Positions 55,902-64,000 of a stretch of 64,000 nt of DNA are shown here, piece by piece. Position numbers and translations under genes: made by a program. Location: assembly GCA_025201345.1 (NCBI GenBank), contig JAIXMG010000010.1:1-64000 (forward strand), in the 5' to 3' direction. The notes beneath the pieces are model-generated. The model ran no database searches. It was given only the letters and a program-made list of their open reading frames with translations, and was not told the DNA's origin. The first letter of the stretch is position 1; the number at the start of each line of letters is the position of its first letter. Source of the DNA: Thamnidium elegans. Its lineage: Eukaryota > Mucoromycota > Mucoromycetes > Mucorales > Mucoraceae.

Positions 55902-57531
55902 TTACACATCTACAAAGCCTTCTACAAATTCATAAATTGAATCCAATGTACTTTGCTCTAATTGATCGTCATCTAACGGTTTTCTAGCATAACAAGAAAA
56001 CCAGTCTAAATAAGACTTGTTTTGTTCACATTCCTCCAATATCGAATCCACAATTTCCTTTGAGAGCGGCACAATTTCATGTTCTAGACTTTGAAGTGAA
56101 CACAATAAATGTTTGAAATTTAAACTGTGTAAATCACCAATTTGTCCTCTATCCCAGCCACCCAAAGGTAACGTTGTGTGTTCTTGACAAATATCGATAA
56201 AGTTGCCAATAAATGATGAAGCGTTCTTTTGTGGTGCCAACATTAAAAATGTAAAAATGGGGTGATTTGTGTTTGATTCATAAGATGATACAGAAGGTGA
56301 CTTGTGAAGCACATTTTTAACTAGTTATAATAAGGAGGGGTTAAAATCATCTGCTCATCTTTTTTTTTTTTTTTTTTTATAGTTCTTACTTTCTGAATTC
56401 ACTAGCTTTGTACATAAAGGTCCAGGGCTTCTAACTGTATAGCTAGTATCCACTACTTCAAAATATCCACCGGGTTTCATCACGCGTGAAATCTCTTTTA
56501 ATAATTCTGATAATTCTTCAGGTGTAAAATATAAAATCATCAGTCTCATATACACAAAATCAAACTGACAATCTTCAAATGCTATTCCTTTTAAAACATC
56601 ATGTAATCTAAAGTGTGCGTTGGGTGGTTTAATAGATGTGGGGAATAATGGACAGTCATCGACACCATAGAAGTCTAATAATCAGAATGTTAACGCCTCA
56701 AATAAATAAATAAATAATAATAAAAGGATGTACCTGTATTAGGAAATTCTGTAGCCATTTCAAGAATCCTAAAGAGTTGATATTTAAGTATGTTTTTCTT
56801 TTTTTAAAAAAAAATATAATTATATTACCATGTACCAGATCCACAACCTATGTCTAATACTTTTGTACGATTGGTTTCGGAATCTAATAGGCCTTGTATG
56901 GGAGATATAAAATTACCATGAAACGTAGATTTTAAAATATAATGCTATAATAATCATATAAGTATATCATGTAAAAAAAAAAAAAAATAGGTCTTGTTAC
57001 CATTGTCATTAATCTATCGTTCTCGTCATCATCACAAGGTAACAAAAAGTTCTTTTCACCGTGTCCTTTCCAATAACTTCTACCATTAAATTCGATATAA
57101 TGTGGATCCTTTTTTTGTGAGGTATTATCAGTACCAACAGCAGTACTTGTTATTGAAGAGTGACTTGACTTTACTGAAGAAACGTTTGATAAGTTGGTAG
57201 AGTGTTTTTTGAGTTGATATGAACTAGCGTTGGTTGAAGGGTATGCGGATTTTTTAGATGAAGATTTAATAGATGAGGATGAGTTTGAATGGATGGATTT
57301 GGTGCTAAGAGGCTGTGCGGTAGCAGCAGCTATCTCGAAATAATTAAAAGTGGCGGCTGGTCGGTTAGGCTTTTTGATATGGTTATTGTCAGGTACAATA
57401 GCCATATGTGTATCGTAAAATGAACCGACAAATGGCTGTGGTTTTCGTGTATTAGTTTTTGAGCGGATAGGATAACTCGTAGGCTTTTCTAACATAGTAG
57501 GTGCATCTGTGGTTGATTGTGTGTTTCCCAT
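55902..57531 (-). CDS. SAM-dependent methyltransferase, predicted N-myristoylated
   Basis: Five exons (57001-57531, 56829-56944, 56734-56768, 56390-56674, 55902-56320), 461 residues. The start MGNTQSTT fits the N-myristoylation rule (Gly2, Ser6). A Ser-rich linker of about 150 residues follows. The class I methyltransferase fold begins near residue 178 with motif I VLDIGCGSGTW, the acidic GVDDCPLFP as motif II and VMKPGGYFEVVD as the later strand. The C-terminal part is helical and family-specific. Fungal proteins of this build are LaeA/Cbs-like or trans-aconitate-type enzymes; the substrate is unknown. Exon 3 is just 35 nt and encodes the helix after motif I. Confidence 0.85.
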
Positions 57532-58133
57532 ATTTTAAGGTTTTGGTATAATGGAAAAAAAAAAGGCTTTTAAAAAATATAGGAAAGAAAGAAGGACATA
57601 AAAAAAAAAAAAAAAGTTTGTTTTTTTTTGTTACATAAGATTACCATCTAGAATAGTACCCTTTTTTTTATTATTATATTTTAAACTTCTTAAACTCCCT
57701 CCAATCAATCTTTCAATGTTTCATATTTTATAAGTATAATGATCGCCTACTACTTGGCGTGTAACAAACGCATCTTTAGTATCTTTTTTTTTTAAAAAAA
57801 GTAATTTTCTGCGTTTTCCCTAATAATAATTGGTCTCAATTTAACAAAAAGGATATACTATTCATGTCGAAAAGCAATATATGTCACAAATTCTCGTAGT
57901 TATCTATTTTTCACTGTCCGGATTTCTATTTGACCCTCGTTGTAGATACTATCATGACTAACATCTCTCTTCCGATTTCTATGGCAATGAAGTTTTTTTT
58001 TTTCTTTTTTTCTCGTATAAACTTCTCTTCCGTTAAAAGATACTTGTACTTTTTGTATTATAGATTACACATAACAACCAAAAAAGATGTATACCGAGAG
58101 AAAATTTATTTCCCACATGGTCTCCCCAACTGG

Positions 58134-58166
<33 letters not shown>

Positions 58167-58561
58167 GCCTCCACATGTATCACCTGCCTTAATTCTTTCT
58201 ACCAAAAAAGAATATGCCGTCTGATAAGAACAAACTACCTATCGGTTTTCGAAAAAATAAAATAGTAATACTAGCTTTACAAAAATATATACAGAACAAG
58301 ACACTTCCGATAGTATGATACGAATAAGTGCCCCCTCGTTTTGTTAGTGGATAAGATGCGATTTAAGTAGATTTCTGTTCTTGACACAATTTTTCAATTA
58401 TAGTCTTTACGTCTGTTTTGCATTGTTTTAATTGGCACTTTTTTCTTTTACTATTAGATGTGAGTATTGCTCATGTTGTGTTACCCTTGGTCATTTTAAA
58501 CAACTTTCTAAAAAAAAAGCTTGGGGGAGGGAAAATGTGGTTTTTTCCTTTTTCTTATTTT
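57532..58561. other. Gene-poor region left of TE mosaic
   Basis: AT-rich, with several A- and T-runs (for example A at 58137-58165). No credible gene seen. Confidence 0.4.
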
Positions 58562-58630
58562 GGTCAAAAATGATGTCGCCAACCAATCAAAATCGATGTC
58601 GTTGTGTGATCAACATCAATTTCGCACTTT
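58562..58630 (+). repeat. 69-bp inverted repeat, left copy
   Basis: Begins GGTCAAAAATGATGTCGCC and ends TTTCGCACTTT. Exact inverse of 62473-62541. The outer part of the mariner-like end (CAGTG...) present on the right is missing here, so this copy is truncated. Confidence 0.9.
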
Positions 58631-58826
58631 TGGATACTTAGACATGAAAATAAAAAATATGAAATATGATTGCTTTATCTTCTTTTTATTTAAAGTCAGC
58701 GAAAAAGGTTATAAAAAAAATTTAAATACAAGTATATATAATTGATCTCTAATAGCGAGGTCAGAAGGGAAGGGAGGGTGGGGAAATCATATTTCATATT
58801 TTTTATTTTCATGTCTAAGTATCCAA
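58631..58826. repeat. 196-bp palindromic unit of DIRS-like element
   Basis: The arms TGGATACTTAGACATGAAAA (58631 on) and its inverse ending at 58826 enclose the shared TATGAAATATGATT motif. The inner arm also pairs with the DIRS end near 59754-59860, as an internal complementary region would. Confidence 0.7.
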
Positions 58827-58939
58827 TTCAAGTGTCGAAATAAATTCTAACAGAATTGGTTGAGACACTCAAATAAAAAATATGAAATATGATTGCTAAT
58901 CCAGAGAAAATGAAATCGTAATTAAAATTTTTGGGAACG

Positions 58940-59083
58940 TTATTCTTCATTAGCATCAAAGAAAATATCATCCTCGATATCTGCATCGTCCTCAGTAATC
59001 AGAGTGTTGGTAAAATCAAAGTGAGACAGGTGTTCTCGTCGGTAATGTTGTTCAAAAATAGTTGAAGAAGACCAATTTCCCAT
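58940..59083 (-). pseudogene. Tyrosine-recombinase C-terminal remnant (DIRS)
   Basis: A 47-residue frame opening GNWSSSTIFEQHYRREHLSH, which resembles the C-terminal end of DIRS tyrosine recombinases (the region around and after the catalytic Tyr), then an acidic tail to TAA at 58940. The catalytic Arg/His residues are not in this fragment. Identification rests on the motif and the element layout. Confidence 0.45.
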
Positions 59084-59088
59084 AGTAA

Positions 59089-59722
59089 CTATATCGTCTT
59101 TGGGTTAATAGCTTGAAAAGCGATGTTGTTACGCATGTCATTAATTTGAGCCGATACATTAAGTAATAAAGTACGGCAATCTTTGAGCATGAGTAGATAG
59201 CGTTGCACATTATCATTAGTAGCGTCTCGACTAATTTCCAATCCAAGTACATCTAAAGGACGGAAAACTCCTGAAAGCATGTATTGCAGGCGTTTAAGTG
59301 ACATGTCTTGCTTGTCTTGGTACTTGTTCATCTTACGAGATGCCATCGGAATCGTATCGGGAGGCTGATAATTCAAGTTGTCGATACTAGGATATGTGTC
59401 AATCGTCTTGCGACGTTCATCATCAGTAAGCATCGTAGTAGGGAACAATGGTGAATCCAAGGAAAGAACTTCCGAGAGAAATTCGGAAGAGGACCATGTA
59501 TAAGAAGGTCTGATTGATAAGGAGTGGAGAGCCGAAAGGGTTTCTCCTTCGTCCATCAGTTCGATGGGTGTACGGGATTCTGGCTCTGGGGGGAAGTTGA
59601 GCGCTTGCTTGAGATAATACTATCTGTTCAAGGTCGAGTATTCTTTGTTGCATAGCAAGTAATTGCTCATTTTGATTGGGTTGATTGTTTTGGTTGGCTT
59701 GGTTGGCTTGAGTGGAGTCCAT
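59089..59722 (-). pseudogene. DIRS gag-like gene, frameshift at a C6 run
   Basis: ATG 59722 opens a frame with an Asn/Gln-rich start (ANQANQNNQPNQNEQ) and a short coiled coil (AMQQRILDLEQIVL). Sense continues in another frame after a C6 run (plus strand G6, 59588-59593), through MDEGETLSALHSL and the helical LKRLQYMLSGVFRPLDVLG, to the stop at 59089. The helical part resembles the gag-like ORF of Mucorales DIRS elements. It is either broken or an assembly error at the homopolymer. Confidence 0.55.
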
Positions 59723-59970
59723 ATTTTGGGGTGCTGACCGAGCGAAAAAGAAGATCAATTATATATACTTGTATTTAAATTTTTTTTTTATGATCTTTTT
59801 CGCCGACTTTAAATAAAAAAGAAGATAAAGCAATCATATTTCATATTTTTTATTTGAGTGTCTCGACCAATTCTGTTAGAATTTATTTCGACACTTAAAT
59901 AGAAAATAAGCGTTTATTCGCTGAGGAGCGACTGTTCGCCTGATTTAAAAAAAATAACGGTTTTATTTAG

Positions 59971-61610
59971 CCTAGGTGTAACTGTAATTTTGGCGTGTAC
60001 AGTCAAGCGAATGCTCAAAAGTATGAACGACTTGGCTACTCCATCGTGGTTCATTATGGCTGTGTCTCTTGCAAGGAGACCTTCACTGAGAAAGAAGAAC
60101 TGCGAAAGCATTGTGACTTGAACCATGTCATAGCATCTCAACCTGAAAATGGGTAATGAAATATTTAGTATGACAATGATTTGGTTTTCTAAATTTTATT
60201 TGTTTTAGGATCATTACTGCACCTGAGGATATCATCAAGTTAGGCTGGATTTTTTTGTTACCAGACAATGACTATCTTGTCTTTCAGAACATCGACATTA
60301 CCAAGGGATTTCACGAATTTCGCCATTATGTGAAAACGATCATTGACGAACCGCGTCTCTTGACGTACGAATCCCGTGTCCAGCACGTCTTGGCATTGTC
60401 ATCAATCCTCTTGCTAAAACCATGCCGCACCAACAGTGACCTTCATCAGTTCATAGGACGTGAAATATGCAAAGGCCTTATTGAATATTTGCTGGAAGAA
60501 TATGGCATTCGGTCGTGCGAATTTGACCAATATACTCGACTTGATGCTGAAAAAATCGTGAAGGTATAATCAAGAAAGTGAAGAAATGGCTGTAACTGAT
60601 TTATCATTTATGTAGAATTGCATCAGAAAGAAGATTGCAGAGTTCCAGGATTCTCAAAAATTGATGGCTCTTATGGTTGCCAGCAACGATGTCCACAACA
60701 GGATACTATTTTGCTTTCGAAATCTGTAAGGGCGAATAAGGAAGAACGCAAGTCATAGCGTTTATTCATTATATTTCAATTAACATTTGCCCGTAGACTT
60801 GGGCAATTACCCTTGGAACCAATCAGTCAGAAGGTTGATGAACTGGAGTTGATTACAAGATATACCACTGCGGCTATCTATCCATTGTTGGAAAACTTCA
60901 TGAAGCACGTCATGTTTCGGTGGTATGAAAAGAAATATTTCAGTCAAACTTGTGCTCAATTTCTTTTGTCATTTTCGCGTACTTTAGGACTTCTGTTGCC
61001 AATGACGAGTGCAAATCCAGTGAGATGTCATTGTTACTGGCCAGACCTGATTCTACAATCAGCATGGCGATAGGCACGGAGATCGGGCAAATTGTAGGAT
61101 ATGGAGAAGTGAAACCGGCATCCCAGGCGCTGAATCACAAGCTAGTCGGAAAAGACTTAGTGCGATTGGCACTTTTAGCAAAGAACGCTATTGATACGTA
61201 TCGTAGCAAATTTGTCCTGTCGTTTCTTGTCATTGGTAAGTTTTTATGGTTTTTTTATTTTGAATGCAAAAAAAAAGACATATTAACACTCTTTCTTTAA
61301 TTATCATCACGTTGAATAAGGACATCACGCAACATTCTATTTGACTGATGGTACAAGGAATGGCTTCTATCCAATGGTCGAAATTGCCCATATTCAATCG
61401 CCAATGTCTTTGAAAGAACTTCCACTTTTCATCGCACAAGCCGACCAATTGACAATCGTTTCCTCAGCCTTCTGGAGCTTGTGTGTCGACCAGAAAACGG
61501 GTCAACAATCATCACTTATGCCAGCCCTTTCCGACAATGAAATAGCAACAATTATGGATATCCACACCAACCGCAAAAGAAAAGCAAGTACCAGTCACCA
61601 CAATCATTGA
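59971..61610 (+). pseudogene. C2H2-finger protein of unknown family, 5' exon missing
   Basis: Exons 59971-60152, 60209-60563, 60616-60725, 60797-60922, 60988-61235 and 61321-61610 join in frame to about 437 residues. The frame opens directly at an AG acceptor (59969-59970) with no ATG, so at least one 5' exon is lost. A C2H2 finger (GCVSCKETFTEKEELRKHCDLNH) lies at about residues 28-52. The rest is helical, with TEIGQIVGYGEVKP and LVGKDLVRLALLAKNAID and a basic Arg/Lys tail (NRKRKAS). I do not recognise the fold; I have the impression it is a Mucorales-specific family. The DIRS-like element ends 73 bp upstream and probably cut the gene. Confidence 0.65.
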
Positions 61611-61696
61611 TACCTCTCATTCTACTTGATTCCTATACATTTTTATTAAAACAACTAGTAAAGTATACTACTCAAATGAGTCCTTTTTTGTTTCAC

Positions 61697-61698
<2 letters not shown>

Positions 61699-61730
<32 letters not shown>
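61699..61730. repeat. Poly-T tract (about 32 T)
   Basis: Uninterrupted T-run left of the mariner remnant. Confidence 0.85.
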
Positions 61731-61731
<1 letters not shown>

Positions 61732-61844
61732 GCTGGCAGTTTTGGATAGCCTTTTTTTTTTCTAATTGCACTTACCGTTTTCCCCTAATCGCACATTCGT
61801 TTGGGTCATTACATAGATTGTCTGTTTCGACATTTGTCCCAACA

Positions 61845-62414
61845 CTAATAAGAATGCGAGACAAAACCTTTGAAATGACTTTGCTTCACACTGTTACAGG
61901 CTTCTGTAATCCTCTTGGACAAAGTGTCTTTCTGCAAAAACCTATGACGCTTAACCTTACTTTTTGCCGCTGCCCAGAATTGTTCAATTGGATTAAGCTC
62001 TGGAGAGTAAGTAGGAAGATACACACATTTATATCCTCGATACTCAATATATTTCTTTATGTTTTCATGTGTGTGAATGGGTGCATTATCCATAACAATA
62101 TAGTGGCCTTTCATATGTGGATGTTTGTCCATTTCATCGAGTGTAGTTTTTAAGAAACTGATATAGTGACCAGTAACCGTTCCTGAACTTATGTATCCTT
62201 CAGCCTTTCTTTTCTTCGCAGGTCTTGGTTTTTTTACGCCGACTGTAATCAAACCTGCAGCGGAGATGGCGCCCAATATAGACGTCGTGTTTGCTCTCGT
62301 TGTTGGTCGAGTTACAATAGCACGCGTATCTTTCCTGGACCAAGCTCTTGAGCGTTTCATATTTATATCGAAAGCGGATTCGTCAAGAAGCACGCAGTTC
62401 GTTAGGAAGTTCAT
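61845..62414 (-). pseudogene. Tc1/mariner-type transposase, C-terminal half
   Basis: 189 residues with the whole DDE_3 catalytic core: Asp in CVLLDESAFD, Asp in YIVMDNAPIHTHEN and Glu in SPELNPIEQFW, so a DD..E order. The DNA-binding N-terminal half is absent; the frame begins just inside the terminal repeat, which points to internal deletion. The ATG at 62414 is the first codon after the repeat, so the remnant could still be translated. Confidence 0.85.
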
Positions 62415-62570
62415 GTCCGTATTTTTTCAAATGTGAGCGACATGGTTTCTAAAAAATACGACTTGGTTCCTGAAAGTGCGAAATTGATGTTGATCACACA
62501 ACGACATCGATTTTGATTGGTTGGCGACATCATTTTTGACCGTGTGCGACATTGCCAGTTGGAAGCACTG
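62415..62570 (-). repeat. Right terminal repeat of mariner-like element
   Basis: On the minus strand it starts CAGTGCTTCCAACTGGCAAT with TA just outside (62571-62572), the Tc1/mariner pattern. It contains the 69-bp segment (62473-62541) that is inverted at 58562-58630. Confidence 0.75.
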
Positions 62571-63626
62571 TACAAAGCGATGAAAAAAAAAACAGTTTTC
62601 TTTTTGTCATACCTAGCTGACTGATACATATATATATATATATGTATATATATAGGATCTTATTATAAGTGACTTTATAATAGAAACTTCTTGTCTTTTT
62701 AAAACAGTGATGGTTTTACAAAATATGTATTTGTGATTATAGTTTTTTTTTTTAAAGTTATGGAGTAGCTTGATCTTTTGTTGAGAGAAGATTTGTAGTT
62801 TTAAACTCCTGGCAAAGTAAAAGATAGGTGATGGTAATCAAGATATAAAGCCGATATATCATCTTTTTTGTCTCTGTATACATGAAAAATCCCAAAAATA
62901 TGTATTTTTTATTATACCGATATAGATTTTATTACGACCTAAACTAATAGTCAATAAAACAAGGGAATAACTAATTTAATTTTAGTAAATCGATACTCCA
63001 CATCGCATAACTTTATATAGATAGAAACGTGTTTAGTTTGACGTTCCGTTCAACAGGAAAAAAACAACAACTCTATAATATCTTTCCAATTGTTTCCCTA
63101 CAAACTTTATTGTTCAATGTGCATTGGACTTCGTTTTTAAAGTTCTTACCATAATATGTGTGCATGATATCTAACATTTGTGTTCATCTAGGTACAAAAA
63201 AGACGTTATCAAATAGTCGGTAATATTTATGTACGACGAAAAAAAAAAAGAGGATAATATTAGAGCCCTGGTTTTTTAGATGAATATTGTTACTATGACT
63301 ACACATTAGATCTTTAAAACATGTACCTTTTTTTTTCTTTTTTTTTTATAAGCGGATGTTAATTTTTTTATGTCATTATTCTTAAAAAGGATATACTTCA
63401 TTAAACTAATAAATGTTTGAAATGTTTTTTTAAAACCCTTTTTTTTTTTTTTGAGAATATTCTTTGTAGTAAAAACTAGAACGTTCTATTTGTGTATTAT
63501 CTTTAGTTGAAGCCAATATTTAGGTATTGTACACGTCTGCACGTAGAACTTTTAGGTTGTGTACTAACACGATAAGGTATTTATACATAAAACCCGAATT
63601 TGACGTCAAAAATAATCTTTTATTTT
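62571..63626. other. Gene-poor region
   Basis: AT-rich, with TA dinucleotide repeats near 62626-62654 on the left side. No gene seen. Confidence 0.4.
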
Positions 63627-64000
63627 TTAGGTAGACAACACTTTTAGACTAAATGTAGGAGGCACAAAGTGTTCACCCGTGCCATCATCTGATAACTCTT
63701 TTTCCATAATGTTAACATTAAGTTGCACTTCCAATTGTTTGGCACGCATTCTTTTATCAAACGGAACTAGAATCTAAAATTAAAAAAAATATAAGCTACA
63801 AGAAAAAAAAACATAGATAAATGTCAGGTACCTTTTTTGCTTTCTTTGAATCTTTAATTGCTTCGCCGAATTCTAATACATTTTTAGGATCCAAACCAAG
63901 TAATTCCATAAACAGCTATATACATTTTATTATTTAAAAAAAATACACATTCACATTGCAAATAATAAAAACATACCTTATTACCAATCAAAATGCGGAC
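63627..64000 (-). CDS. 3' end of an unrecognised gene (partial)
   Basis: Three exon pieces keep frame: 63977-64000 (cut by the window), 63832-63915 and 63627-63773, for 85 C-terminal residues. The sequence runs RILIGNK, then LFMELLGLDPKNVLEFGEAI, a Lys-rich helix, and ILVPFDKRMRAKQLEVQLNV, ending LKVLST. I do not recognise the family. Introns are short with GT..AG ends, as in the other host genes. The 5' part lies beyond the right edge. Confidence 0.7.

Larger units (their letters stand above)
58829..59897 (-). mobile_element. Internally deleted DIRS-like retrotransposon
   Basis: About 67-bp inverted terminal repeats (58829-58894 and 59831-59897; one mismatch seen), beginning AAGTGTCGAAATAAATTC. 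It holds a minus-strand gag-like gene (59089-59722) joined to the end of a tyrosine-recombinase-like frame (58940-59083), so the RT and most of the recombinase are deleted. Inverted ends plus an adjoining palindrome match DIRS, not LTR, structure. No target duplication is evident, as expected for DIRS. Confidence 0.65.

Noticed and set aside
61735..61760. Left end of the mariner remnant near the T-run
   Set aside because: GGCTGGCAGTTTTGG has only loose likeness to the right end; no TIR match or TA duplication.
1..64000. CRISPR array or tRNA genes
   Set aside because: No regularly spaced repeats and no cloverleaf with A and B boxes recognised by eye; a covariance-model scan for tRNAs would be decisive.

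Overview
The window reads as AT-rich nuclear DNA of a filamentous fungus, most likely an early-diverging Mucoromycota/Mucorales species. Support: genes with short GT..AG introns (about 45-115 nt) and CTAAC-like branch sites, a fungal repertoire (PEX1, Sec39, SLU7, UNC-45/She4, a Gcn4-type bZIP), chromodomain Ty3/gypsy and DIRS-like retroelements, and a Fanzor nuclease of the kind reported from Mucorales. The genus is inference. Exon structures were built by hand from splice sites and reading-frame continuity.

Layout. 1-8549 is retroelement DNA: a truncated minus-strand Ty3/gypsy-type gag/protease (1-2067), then a complete but frameshifted plus-strand chromodomain gypsy element with two 267-bp LTRs (2439-8549). 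8550-10595 is gene-poor. 10596-34640 is a host gene block: a secreted deaminase, an LrgA/LrgB-type membrane protein, Sec39/NBAS-like, an HMG-box factor, SLU7, a SAP-domain protein, LipB, a MEF2-type MADS factor, PEX1, a bHLH factor and a CINP-like protein. 34809-40506 is a mobile region holding a complete Fanzor-type RNA-guided nuclease gene and a TA-flanked DDE transposon with perfect 22-bp terminal inverted repeats; a diverged copy of the same repeat lies beyond the Fanzor 3' end. 40612-46268 holds a U6 snRNA, UNC-45/She4 and two tandem HSL-type hydrolases. 46269-50110 is gene-poor with transposase debris. 50111-57531 holds a four-helix membrane protein, a HIT hydrolase, a large acidic protein with repeated SUMO-type motifs, a Gcn4-like bZIP with upstream ORFs and a putatively myristoylated methyltransferase. 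58562-62570 is a mosaic of an internally deleted DIRS-like element, a 5'-truncated C2H2 gene and a mariner remnant, bracketed by 69-bp inverted repeats. The 3' end of an unrecognised gene closes the window.

The main discovery candidate is the Fanzor/DDE composite. The nuclease has all three RuvC acidic residues and the four zinc cysteines, an ambiguous in-frame stop that a 45-nt intron would remove, a possible guide-RNA hairpin directly after its stop codon, and terminal repeats shared with the adjacent transposase. It sits between the CINP-like gene and the U6 promoter. Several breaks (DDE transposase, one esterase, the DIRS gag) fall in homopolymers and may be assembly errors or real decay.
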